Positions 44,877-52,159 of a stretch of 64,000 nt of DNA are shown piece after piece. How positions within the stretch are numbered: the first letter of the stretch is position 1; the number at the start of each line of letters is the position of its first letter. Origin of the DNA: CAYWMD01 sp964458575 (GTDB lineage: Bacteria; Verrucomicrobiota; Verrucomicrobiia; Limisphaerales; JADLHS01); assembly GCA_964458575.1 (NCBI GenBank), contig CAYWMD010000024.1, positions 1 to 64,000 of the forward strand, given 5' to 3'. The translations under genes and the position numbers were made by a program. Under the pieces are notes generated by a model. That model worked only from the letters and a program-made list of their open reading frames with translations. It was not told the origin of the DNA and made no database searches.

Positions 44877-45800
44877 TTATTTCCCGGAAAGTTGCTGAAC
44901 CACCGAAACGATTTTTTCCGTCGTGACCTCGTAACGTTTCAACAGGCTGGCCTGCGAACCGTATTGGTCGGGGAATGCGTCCGGCAGACCGATGCGACGA
45001 AAACGTTTCGGTGTTTTGAAATCCGCTTCGGCTAAAAGTTCCGCCACAGCGCTGCCCAAGCCGCCAATGATCGAATGTTCCTCGACCGTCACGACGACCG
45101 GAACTCGCTGCGCATAATGCAAAATGGCCTCCGCATCGAGCGGCTTCACCGTTGGCGAATGGAGCAAGGTGGCCTTGATACCAGCCGCGTCCAGAGCTGT
45201 GGCGGCGTCCAAGGCCGACTTGAGCATGATGCCGGTGGAGATCACCAGCGCGCCGTCGCCTTCGCACATCGGGACGACCTTGCCGATCTGGAACGGCACG
45301 TTCTTGGCCACGATGGGATCGCCACCTTTGCCCAGCCGGATGTAAATCGGGCCGCGATGGTCCACGGTAGCGGGCATCATGCGGCGCATTTCCTCGGCGT
45401 CCGCCGGCGCGAGGATGGTCATGCGCGGGCAGGCGCGAAAAATGGCGATGTCCTCGCAAGCTTCGTGCGTCGGTCCGAGCGGTGCATAAACCACGCCGCC
45501 GCCGTTGGCGATGAGGCGCACGTTGGCGTTATGCAGGCAAAGGTCGAGGATGACCTGATCAAAACAGCGCCGCGTCAGAAACGTGGCGATGGTGTTGACG
45601 TAAACGATCTTCCCTTCGAGCGCGAGACCCGCGGCCATGCCGACGCAGTTGGCTTCGCTCACGCCCTCCATGAAAAAGCGGTCGGGCATTTCGGCCTTGA
45701 ATTGCTTCAACGTGCCGACGCCGAGATCGGAGCCGATGAAGAAGATCCGCGGATCCCTCTTCGCCAGCTCGTAAACCATGTCCAGACAGGTCTTGCGCAT
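44877..45800 (-). CDS. Transketolase-like protein, C-terminal subunit
   Basis: A protein of 307 residues covering the pyrimidine-binding and C-terminal domains of transketolase. GVSEANCVGMAAGLAL holds the Glu that activates ThDP; GPTHEACEDIAIFRACP matches the substrate-loop region; the C-terminal domain follows (VVVTVEEHSIIGGLGSAVAE). Its ATG overlaps the stop of the N-terminal subunit gene as TGATG. Split transketolases in polysaccharide clusters move two-carbon units onto aldose acceptors and may build longer or branched sugars. This is the main hint of an unusual sugar pathway here. Confidence 0.9.
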   Translation of the reverse strand: MRKTCLDMVYELAKRDPRIFFIGSDLGVGTLKQFKAEMPDRFFMEGVSEANCVGMAAGLALEGKIVYVNTIATFLTRRCFDQVILDLCLHNANVRLIANGGGVVYAPLGPTHEACEDIAIFRACPRMTILAPADAEEMRRMMPATVDHRGPIYIRLGKGGDPIVAKNVPFQIGKVVPMCEGDGALVISTGIMLKSALDAATALDAAGIKATLLHSPTVKPLDAEAILHYAQRVPVVVTVEEHSIIGGLGSAVAELLAEADFKTPKRFRRIGLPDAFPDQYGSQASLLKRYEVTTEKIVSVVQQLSGK

Positions 45801-46639
45801 CAGGCTTTAACCTCCAACTCGGCCAGCAGCGATTGGATTTCCTCCGGAGTGACCTTGTTCTTGTGGTGCCAGTTCAAATTGTTCTCCACGTAGCTGATGC
45901 CCTTGCCCTTGATGGTGTGGCAAATGATGACGCTTGGCTTGTTGGCATCGAAAGGAACGCGCTTCAGGGCCGCGCGCAGCTTCTCGATATCGTGGCCGTC
46001 CACTTCCTCGGCGGCGAAACCGAACGCGCGCCATTTGTCGGCAAACGGGTCCATGTCGAGCACTTCGTAAGTCGTGCTGTAGGACTGCTGCTTGTTGTAA
46101 TCCACGAGCACAGTCAGGTTGCTCAACTTGTGTTTGCCGGCGCACAGTGCGGCTTCCCACACGGAGCCCTCGTTGGATTCGCCGTCGCTGGAGATCACGA
46201 AGGTGCGGTGGCTTGATTTCTCGTAGCGCGCGTTCAGGGCAAAGCCGACACCAATCGGCAGGCCGTGTCCGAGACTGCCGGTGGACGCTTCCACGCCGGG
46301 CACTTTGCCGTATTCGGGATGGCCGCCGAGAATTCCGTCCGTCTTGCAAAACTTCCACAGCTCGGCTTCCGGGAAAAAGCCCTTCTCCGCCAGCAAAACG
46401 TAAAGCGCCAAACAACCGTGACCCTTGCTCAGAATGAATCGGTCGCGTTGCGCCCAACGCGGATTTTTCGCGTCGTAGCGCAGAATATCGTCGTAGAGGA
46501 CGCGCAACATTTCGACCAGGGAGAAGGCCGCGCCGATGTGACCGCGCCCGCCCTTTTCCAACATGCGGACGATTTGCGCGCGGAGTTCGCGCGAACGCCG
46601 GTCCAGCGGGGTGGTGCTGACGGGAGGTGGTTTAATCAC
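45800..46639 (-). CDS. Transketolase-like protein, N-terminal subunit
   Basis: A protein of 279 residues, the ThDP-diphosphate-binding half. It starts at GTG (46639), overlapping the upstream kinase gene by 8 bases. Motifs are GGRGHIGAAFSLVEML, FILSKGHGCLALY, TGSLGHGLPIGVGFAL and SSDGESNEGSVWEA, the last being the metal/diphosphate site completed by VDYNKQQ. Works with the next gene as a heterodimeric enzyme. Whole transketolases are about 650 residues; the pair sums to 586, normal for the split type. Confidence 0.9.
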   Translation of the reverse strand: MIKPPPVSTTPLDRRSRELRAQIVRMLEKGGRGHIGAAFSLVEMLRVLYDDILRYDAKNPRWAQRDRFILSKGHGCLALYVLLAEKGFFPEAELWKFCKTDGILGGHPEYGKVPGVEASTGSLGHGLPIGVGFALNARYEKSSHRTFVISSDGESNEGSVWEAALCAGKHKLSNLTVLVDYNKQQSYSTTYEVLDMDPFADKWRAFGFAAEEVDGHDIEKLRAALKRVPFDANKPSVIICHTIKGKGISYVENNLNWHHKNKVTPEEIQSLLAELEVKA

Positions 46640-47702
46640 GGTAGGGAAAATTCTGGTACTCGCTGCGAATCCGGTTCAACATGCGGCGGGCTTTTTCCAA
46701 CTGCTGCATCTGCAACTCCGAACGGTCCTGGACGGTGACGGCGGCAAAATTGCGTCGCTGAAGCGAGTCGGACACAAATTCGTTCAGCAGAATCATGCAC
46801 CACTTGAGGCCGAACAGCGGATAAACGCTCTCGACACGGTCAACCAAGGCAGGAAAATCGGAGAACCGGCGGAGCACCGCCGACGCAAACTTCTTTTTCA
46901 ACTCCGCCGACAATTCCATCGCCGGATGCAGCAAAAAGTCCGAAATCATTTTCGCGGGATCATCCCAGCCAAAATACTCAAAGTCGAGAAAGATTATGCG
47001 ACCGTCAGCCTGCCGCAGGGCGTTGTGAAAGCCGCAATCTGAGGGACTCAGGGTGCGTTGCGCCCAGGAAATCTCCCGCTCCGCGGACATGCCGGCAGCT
47101 TGCAAGCGGGCCTGGCTCCACGGAATCAGTTCTTCGAGAAACGGGGTCAGCTCCTGGTCGAAAAATTCCCGCAGCGCTCGAAAAGGCGGCGTGTCGCCTT
47201 CGGCCGCGCGCACGCGTTGCCAGCGTTGCTGAACGTTGGCCATCACCTCATCCACCGTGAAGAAGGCTTCCGAGGCCGCGCCCAGCTTGCGACTTTCGGG
47301 ATGACGGCTCAACTCCCGCAACTGCCCCAACAGATTCACGAACGCGTTCACATCGGCTTCGCCCGCCTGACCGGGTGGGATTTTTTCTCCCTCGATGAAT
47401 TGATAAACCGCCCAGCCCCGCTCGGGATCGGCGAGGATGGGTTCGGGGATTTCGCGGAAACCGTTCGTCCACAGAAATGAGAAACTGTTGAATTCCGTGG
47501 CCAACCGATCGCGGTTGTCCGACGCGTGACGGAAATAAACCTTCAAGGCGAAGCACGCCACACCGTCCGCGTAAACCTTGTAAATCTGGCTGTTGCGCCC
47601 GCCACCGATCCGCTCGACGCCGGTCACGTTTCGCTTCAACCAAGGGCCAAGCGCCGCGCGCAACACTTCCGGCGTCAATTCATTGGGCGGCGTTGAAGAC
47701 AT
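46632..47702 (-). CDS. APH/choline-kinase-fold phosphotransferase
   Basis: A protein of 356 residues with the protein-kinase-like fold of aminoglycoside phosphotransferases: GGGRNSQIYKV (ATP loop), FALKVYFRH (Lys), FIEGEKI (hinge), LSPSDCGFHNAL (catalytic loop; the usual HGD is PSD but Asp and Asn remain) and IIFLDFEYFGWDDPAKMISD (metal-binding Asp). In this setting the substrate is more likely a sugar than an antibiotic. It overlaps both neighbours, the HAD gene by 23 bases and the transketolase gene by 8, so the three are tightly coupled. Confidence 0.8.
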   Translation of the reverse strand: MSSTPPNELTPEVLRAALGPWLKRNVTGVERIGGGRNSQIYKVYADGVACFALKVYFRHASDNRDRLATEFNSFSFLWTNGFREIPEPILADPERGWAVYQFIEGEKIPPGQAGEADVNAFVNLLGQLRELSRHPESRKLGAASEAFFTVDEVMANVQQRWQRVRAAEGDTPPFRALREFFDQELTPFLEELIPWSQARLQAAGMSAEREISWAQRTLSPSDCGFHNALRQADGRIIFLDFEYFGWDDPAKMISDFLLHPAMELSAELKKKFASAVLRRFSDFPALVDRVESVYPLFGLKWCMILLNEFVSDSLQRRNFAAVTVQDRSELQMQQLEKARRMLNRIRSEYQNFPYRD

Positions 47703-48291
47703 AGTTGTAAATCCGCGCCCAGTCCGCCATGGGATTCACGGCGGGCAGATGGCGTGGCGCTTCGTGGTGGCCGAAAAGAATTTGCACGACATGATGCGGG
47801 AACGCTGGCTCGAGGAAGGTCTCCTCAAGGTCATCAACGAAGTGGGTGCAGCCAGTTTCACGGATGAACCGGATCTTTTCCTGCCGCGTCTCGCCAAAGT
47901 GAAGATGTTCCGGTGACAGCCCGATGCGATGCGGATCAAAAAAGCCCTGTGCCGCCAGCCATTCGCGCGCGGTCTGCTGCAAATCATAACCGCCAATCAC
48001 CGCGGTCCGGGTCTTGTGGCTGATGATGTGAACCGGCAAGCGCCGGCGGACTGCGTGGGTGAAGAATTCCAATACGCCGGGAAACGGCAGCGCACCGGCC
48101 ATGTGCGGGCCGTAAACGTGACCCTGCAATTCCGTCCAGTCGCGCTCCCGGCCCTGCTGCCGGAGAAAATCGCGCACCTCGTTCTTGCGCGCGGGCAGCG
48201 TGGCCGGAATCAACCCGCACTCGACGGCGACCGAATGAAACAATTCGTCGTAGCGGACAATCGTGTTGTCGAAATCAACGCCGAGGACCAT
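47680..48291 (-). CDS. HAD-superfamily hydrolase
   Basis: A protein of 203 residues opening with VLGVDFDNTIVRYD, the DxDNT motif of the HAD fold, with the nucleophile Asp at about residue 5 and acid/base Asp at 7. VHIISHKTRT gives the motif II Ser/Thr region and FVDDLEETF the motif IV acidic pair. Probably dephosphorylates a sugar phosphate, perhaps an intermediate from the transketolase or kinase neighbours. It follows the epimerase gene by 4 bases. Confidence 0.82.
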   Translation of the reverse strand: MVLGVDFDNTIVRYDELFHSVAVECGLIPATLPARKNEVRDFLRQQGRERDWTELQGHVYGPHMAGALPFPGVLEFFTHAVRRRLPVHIISHKTRTAVIGGYDLQQTAREWLAAQGFFDPHRIGLSPEHLHFGETRQEKIRFIRETGCTHFVDDLEETFLEPAFPHHVVQILFGHHEAPRHLPAVNPMADWARIYNYVFNAAQ

Positions 48292-48295
48292 GCGG

Positions 48296-49315
48296 TCATT
48301 TCACCTTCAACTGCTGCATCAGTTTGATGTTGGAGTAAACCGGATTGGTGAACGGGTCTTTGATCAGGCCGCGGCGATAGGCATCCGCGATGTCCTTGAT
48401 GGCGTCCTCGATGGTGAACCGGGTTTCAAAGCCCAGCACGCGTTTGACCTTGTCCGAGTTCACATGATACGACCGATTGTCGTTCGACGGCGTGTATTCC
48501 AGTTCGATGGTTTTGTCGCCCAGCGTGTCGCGGACGAGCATGGCGATGTCTTCGACCGAACGGTTTTGGAATCCCACATTGAAAGCGTCACGGTTGATTT
48601 TCGCACCCGGCGCTTCGAGGAAAGCGTGGTAGGCGCGCACCATGTCCTTGATGTGCAGATTCGGGCGGAGCTGTTTGCCGCCGAAAATCTTGATCTTGTG
48701 ATTCACCAGCGCGTGGATGGTGAGAATGTTCACGGTGAGATCGAGCCGCAGCCGCGGCGCATAACCGCAAACCGTGGACGGACGAACAATCACGCACTCC
48801 ATGCCGTTCATCTTGGGGTGCGCCAGCAGGTCGCGCTCGCAATCGAGCTTGAAGCGGGAATAGTCGGTCAGCGGTTGCGGGTCGGCGTCTTCGCGCACGT
48901 CGGGCGTTTCCTTCACTCCGTAGATGGACGACGAACTGGCATAGATGAACCGTTTGACGCCCTGGTCAATCGAGCCTTGCAGCAAGCCGGCGAACGCATC
49001 GTAGTTGATGGATTTGCCGAGCGTGGGATCGAGTTCGAAGCTGGGATCATTGGAAATGCAGGCGAGGTGAATAACCGCGTCCACGCCCTTCAACGCCGCC
49101 TTCAACTTCGCGCTCTCGCGGATGTCCAGTTTGATGCGCTCGAGTTGCGGATGCTGGTTGCAATCATCAAACACATCCGGTCCGTACCAAAAAGTATCCA
49201 CGACTTTGACATGGTAGCCGTGCTTGAGGAGGTCGGGCACGAGCGCGCTGCCGACGTAACCGCCGCCGCCCGTGACCAGGAGTGATTTGTAGCCGTGTGG
49301 GTTTTTGCTGCTCAT
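48296..49315 (-). CDS. NAD-dependent sugar epimerase/dehydratase (extended SDR)
   Basis: A protein of 339 residues with LLVTGGGGYVGSALVPDLL (NAD loop), YASSSSIYGVKE, and the catalytic YSRFK (Tyr-Lys). It belongs to the extended SDR group of NDP-sugar epimerases and dehydratases. The protein at 55015-55947 is a relative that shares the opening GGxGYxGS and ends in a similar YSN segment. It probably acts on a nucleotide-linked heptose or related sugar; the exact reaction cannot be fixed. Confidence 0.87.
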   Translation of the reverse strand: MSSKNPHGYKSLLVTGGGGYVGSALVPDLLKHGYHVKVVDTFWYGPDVFDDCNQHPQLERIKLDIRESAKLKAALKGVDAVIHLACISNDPSFELDPTLGKSINYDAFAGLLQGSIDQGVKRFIYASSSSIYGVKETPDVREDADPQPLTDYSRFKLDCERDLLAHPKMNGMECVIVRPSTVCGYAPRLRLDLTVNILTIHALVNHKIKIFGGKQLRPNLHIKDMVRAYHAFLEAPGAKINRDAFNVGFQNRSVEDIAMLVRDTLGDKTIELEYTPSNDNRSYHVNSDKVKRVLGFETRFTIEDAIKDIADAYRRGLIKDPFTNPVYSNIKLMQQLKVK

Positions 49316-49341
49316 AAATTACTGCTCAAAAAGTGCCGGCG

Positions 49342-50871
49342 CTACTTCATCAACGATGTGATATGCCGGAACAGGCTGGTCGGTTCGAGAAAACTCCGGT
49401 GACCCATGATGGTGCAGGCTTCCGCACCGACAACGTTGGCGATGAATCCAAGGACCAGCGGCGGGACGCCCAGGGCTACGCACGGCGCGGTGATTCCCAG
49501 CACCGCATCACCCGCACCCACGCGATCCACGATGCGGATGGCAAAGGCCGGCACGTGAAAGAATCCTTTGTCGCGGTCGTGAATCAAACAGCCGTTGCTG
49601 CCGCGCGTTACCAGAAAATTCTTGGTTGCGATGTTGTTGGCCAGTCCCTCGGTAAGCGCGCGCAAGTCGGCGCTCACTTTGCGGGCGTCGAGGCGCACTT
49701 CCGGTTCACCAATGGACACGTAATCGGCGCGCGGGTATTTGGAAATGGTGTTAAAGCCACGGTTGCCGGCGTTCGTCTGGGTGTTGACGGCCAGGAATTT
49801 CGCCTGCTTGCAGACCAGTTGCAAAATTCGTTCGGTCATCAAGCCATGGCCATAATCCGCCACTACGACCACATCGTATTGCGGCAGGATACGCTCCAAA
49901 TTCGCGAACAGTTTGCTTTCCACGTCCGGCGGGAGGGCGTCGTTGCGCATGACATACACCTCGAACAGCTTGCTCGAAAGGTATTCCTCGACGAACCGGC
50001 GCTTGATGATGGTGGGCGCGCCGGGAATCTGCGTAAAATGGGTTTGGACGTTGGAACTGAGCTTTCCCTTGATGAACTCCTCGCAAGAATCAACGCTGCC
50101 CAAGGCCGAAACCACGGCCACCTCGTCGCAGAAATTCGCGATGTGATTCGCGATGGCCAGCACGCCACCGGGGTATTGCTCCGTCCGGCTGTGCAACGCG
50201 GCCAGCACCGGCTCCTTGCCCGATTTGCCCATCACCGAGCAGAACTGATATTCGTCCACGATGGTTTCGCCGATGACCAGCACCTTGAGCTTGCGCATCG
50301 CCTGCAGATAACCGGTGATTTCCTCGGGGGTGTGCTGCGAACGGAACTCTTGCAGGAAAGACTTGGTCTCCGGCGCAAAAACATCCATGAACCGGTTGAT
50401 AAGCGTCGAGGCGCTGAACGTTTCCTCGTCGGTCAATACCAGTTCGCCCCCGTTGGCCCTGACGGCATCAGCCTCCAGGTCAATGGCATTGGTATGGTCA
50501 CGCTTGCCGCTCTCGCGCACCACACCTTTGACATAAAGATTCGGTTTGAGCCGCTGGATGGTTTCCACCGCCGTCGGCCATTCGTTGATGGCCACAAAAT
50601 CCACGCACACCAGCGACGCCAACGCCTCCGCGCGCAACCGTTCGGGGAACGCCGGGCGATGCGGGCCTTTGTTGACGAAACGGTCGGGCGTGAGCGTGAC
50701 CACCAGCACATCACCGAGCTTCCGGGCCGCCTCCAGGTGTTTAATGTGACCGATGTGCAGCAGGTCGAACACGCCGTGGCAATGAACGATCTTCCTGCCG
50801 CCTGACCGTAACGTCGCCAGCGTGCCCGCCAGTTCGTCAACCCGTTTGATTTTACTACTGGTTGTATCCAT
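49342..50871 (-). CDS. Nucleotidyltransferase-PfkB sugar kinase fusion (HldE-like, domain order reversed)
   Basis: A protein of 509 residues. Residues about 25-160 form a cytidylyltransferase-like domain (GVFDLLHIGHIKHLEAAR with the HxGH motif, and FSASTLINR). Residues about 185-505 are a PfkB/ribokinase-like domain (VLVIGETIVDEYQF, VVADYGHG, DRVGAGDAVLG with catalytic Asp). HldE of enteric bacteria, which makes ADP-glycero-manno-heptose, has kinase first and adenylyltransferase second; here the order is inverted. The expected role is phosphorylation and nucleotide activation of a heptose or other higher sugar. First gene of the run driven by the promoter at 50917-50945; GGGGTGA lies about 7 bases before the ATG. 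Confidence 0.88.
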   Translation of the reverse strand: MDTTSSKIKRVDELAGTLATLRSGGRKIVHCHGVFDLLHIGHIKHLEAARKLGDVLVVTLTPDRFVNKGPHRPAFPERLRAEALASLVCVDFVAINEWPTAVETIQRLKPNLYVKGVVRESGKRDHTNAIDLEADAVRANGGELVLTDEETFSASTLINRFMDVFAPETKSFLQEFRSQHTPEEITGYLQAMRKLKVLVIGETIVDEYQFCSVMGKSGKEPVLAALHSRTEQYPGGVLAIANHIANFCDEVAVVSALGSVDSCEEFIKGKLSSNVQTHFTQIPGAPTIIKRRFVEEYLSSKLFEVYVMRNDALPPDVESKLFANLERILPQYDVVVVADYGHGLMTERILQLVCKQAKFLAVNTQTNAGNRGFNTISKYPRADYVSIGEPEVRLDARKVSADLRALTEGLANNIATKNFLVTRGSNGCLIHDRDKGFFHVPAFAIRIVDRVGAGDAVLGITAPCVALGVPPLVLGFIANVVGAEACTIMGHRSFLEPTSLFRHITSLMK

Positions 50872-51097
50872 TCGATGTCACCCCGACCCACGTCAAGGCG
50901 GGTTCAAGAGCCGGAATTTATACGCAGGAACGGGCGGGTTGGCAAATACTCCGCGTGTAAAAATTACGTCTCGAAACCAGTGCAATTGGGCCGGTAACAC
51001 CCGCCAACCGCCGGAACCCGGGCGGTGGGCGAACCCATCCCGCCGCCATCATTCGCTTGCTGTTCCGCGCCTTGCAAACCAGACTTCGTGCGATTCT
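50872..51097. other. Divergent intergenic region
   Basis: These 226 bases separate the minus-strand run ending (5') at 50871 from the plus-strand run beginning at 51098. Besides the minus-strand promoter at 50917-50945, no convincing plus-strand promoter was found; TTGGCA near 50939 with AATTAC 17 bases on is a weak possibility. Confidence 0.6.
50917..50945 (-). promoter_or_regulatory. Predicted sigma70 promoter of the sugar-modification run
   Basis: On the minus strand TTGCCA (50945-50940), a 17-base spacer, then TATAAA (50922-50917). Five of six bases match consensus at each hexamer. The start point would be near 50910, giving a leader of about 40 bases before the ATG at 50871. It is well placed to drive the closely spaced genes from 50.9 kb down to about 37.5 kb. 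Confidence 0.7.
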
Positions 51098-52051
51098 ATG
51101 TCTGCGAACGAGCCCCGAATTTCGGTGGTCATCGCCAATTACAACCATGGGCATCTGCTGGAGCGCTGTCTCGCGGCGGACTTGAACCAGCCGGTCCAGC
51201 CGTTCGAAATCATCGTGGTGAACGACGCGTCCACGGACAACAGCCTGGAGATCCTCAAAGGAATCGCAGCAAAGCATCCGATCGTCCGAATCCTCGCGAA
51301 CGAGCGGAATCTTGGTGTTTGCCGGACCATGAATCGTGGATTGGAGGCTGCGCGCGGAGAGTACGTGCTTTTTCATGCTGCGGATGATGAATTATTACCG
51401 GGCGTCTTTGAACACACGCTGCGGCTGTTGCGGCAATACCCACAGGCCGGGGTTTGCAGCGGCATGGTCGAGTGGCGCTGCGCGAAGACCGGCATGAAAT
51501 GGTACATGGGACAAAGCATGCCCGACAAACCGTGCTATCTCCCACCAGAGGAAATGATCCGTCTGGGCCGGCGCGGGATCCTGGTCATCGCCGGTCAGAA
51601 CGCCACGTTCAAGCGGACGGCGCTGATCGAGGCGGGCGGCTGGCGGCCCGAGTTGCGTTGGTTTACGGACTGGTTTGGGGCCTTCGTGGTCGGCTTTCGC
51701 CACGGCATCTGCCACGTCCCGGAAGTGCTCTCCGTTTTCAACCTGGACCCGACTTCCTACTACCACACCGCCACGTCGCAAGCGGAGCGGCGGCAGGTGT
51801 TGCTGCACATTTTGGAACTTTTGGACAGCGACAAATACCGGGACGTGGCTGATCCGATTCGCCGCAGCGGCATTTTCGGCCCGTTCGGCTGGCCGATTGT
51901 GCGCGTGCTGCTGGGTCATCCCCGATTCTGGAAATATCTCAACTTCGCGCTTCTGCGGCGGGTTGCGAAACGCTGCGCCGAAGTCATCGGCCGGCGTTGC
52001 TTCCCCGACTGGCTGGCCCGGTTTTGCCTCAAAGTTTTCTATGGCAGATAG
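51098..52051 (+). CDS. Family 2 glycosyltransferase (paralogue of the 37.5 kb gene)
   Basis: A protein of 317 residues from the ATG at 51098 (MSANEPRISVVIANYNHG). Upstream in-frame sequence back to 50822 is the divergent promoter region, not coding. Motifs VVNDASTDNSLEIL and FHAADDELLPG are the GT2 nucleotide and metal sites. EWRCAKTG...PDKPCYLPPEEMIRLGR and CHVPEVLSVFNLDP align with the gene at 37452-38417. First gene of the plus-strand run. Donor and acceptor unknown. Confidence 0.87.
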   Translation: MSANEPRISVVIANYNHGHLLERCLAADLNQPVQPFEIIVVNDASTDNSLEILKGIAAKHPIVRILANERNLGVCRTMNRGLEAARGEYVLFHAADDELLPGVFEHTLRLLRQYPQAGVCSGMVEWRCAKTGMKWYMGQSMPDKPCYLPPEEMIRLGRRGILVIAGQNATFKRTALIEAGGWRPELRWFTDWFGAFVVGFRHGICHVPEVLSVFNLDPTSYYHTATSQAERRQVLLHILELLDSDKYRDVADPIRRSGIFGPFGWPIVRVLLGHPRFWKYLNFALLRRVAKRCAEVIGRRCFPDWLARFCLKVFYGR

Positions 52052-52159
52052 TCGGATGGCCAGGCGACCCGGAACGCGCCGTCAAATCACAGTTGGCAGC
52101 GAATCCGGCTTCCGGCACTATGATTTGAACAATGCACTTGGTTTCGTGTAATTAACCTC

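Noticed and set aside
46632..47702. Aminoglycoside resistance gene
   Set aside because: The fold is shared, but the gene overlaps sugar-metabolism genes on both sides and lacks the usual HGD; a metabolic kinase is more likely.
50822..51097. N-terminal extension of the plus-strand glycosyltransferase
   Set aside because: It would run over the start of the divergent gene and its promoter and has no similarity to the family; the ATG at 51098 directly precedes the GT2 fold.
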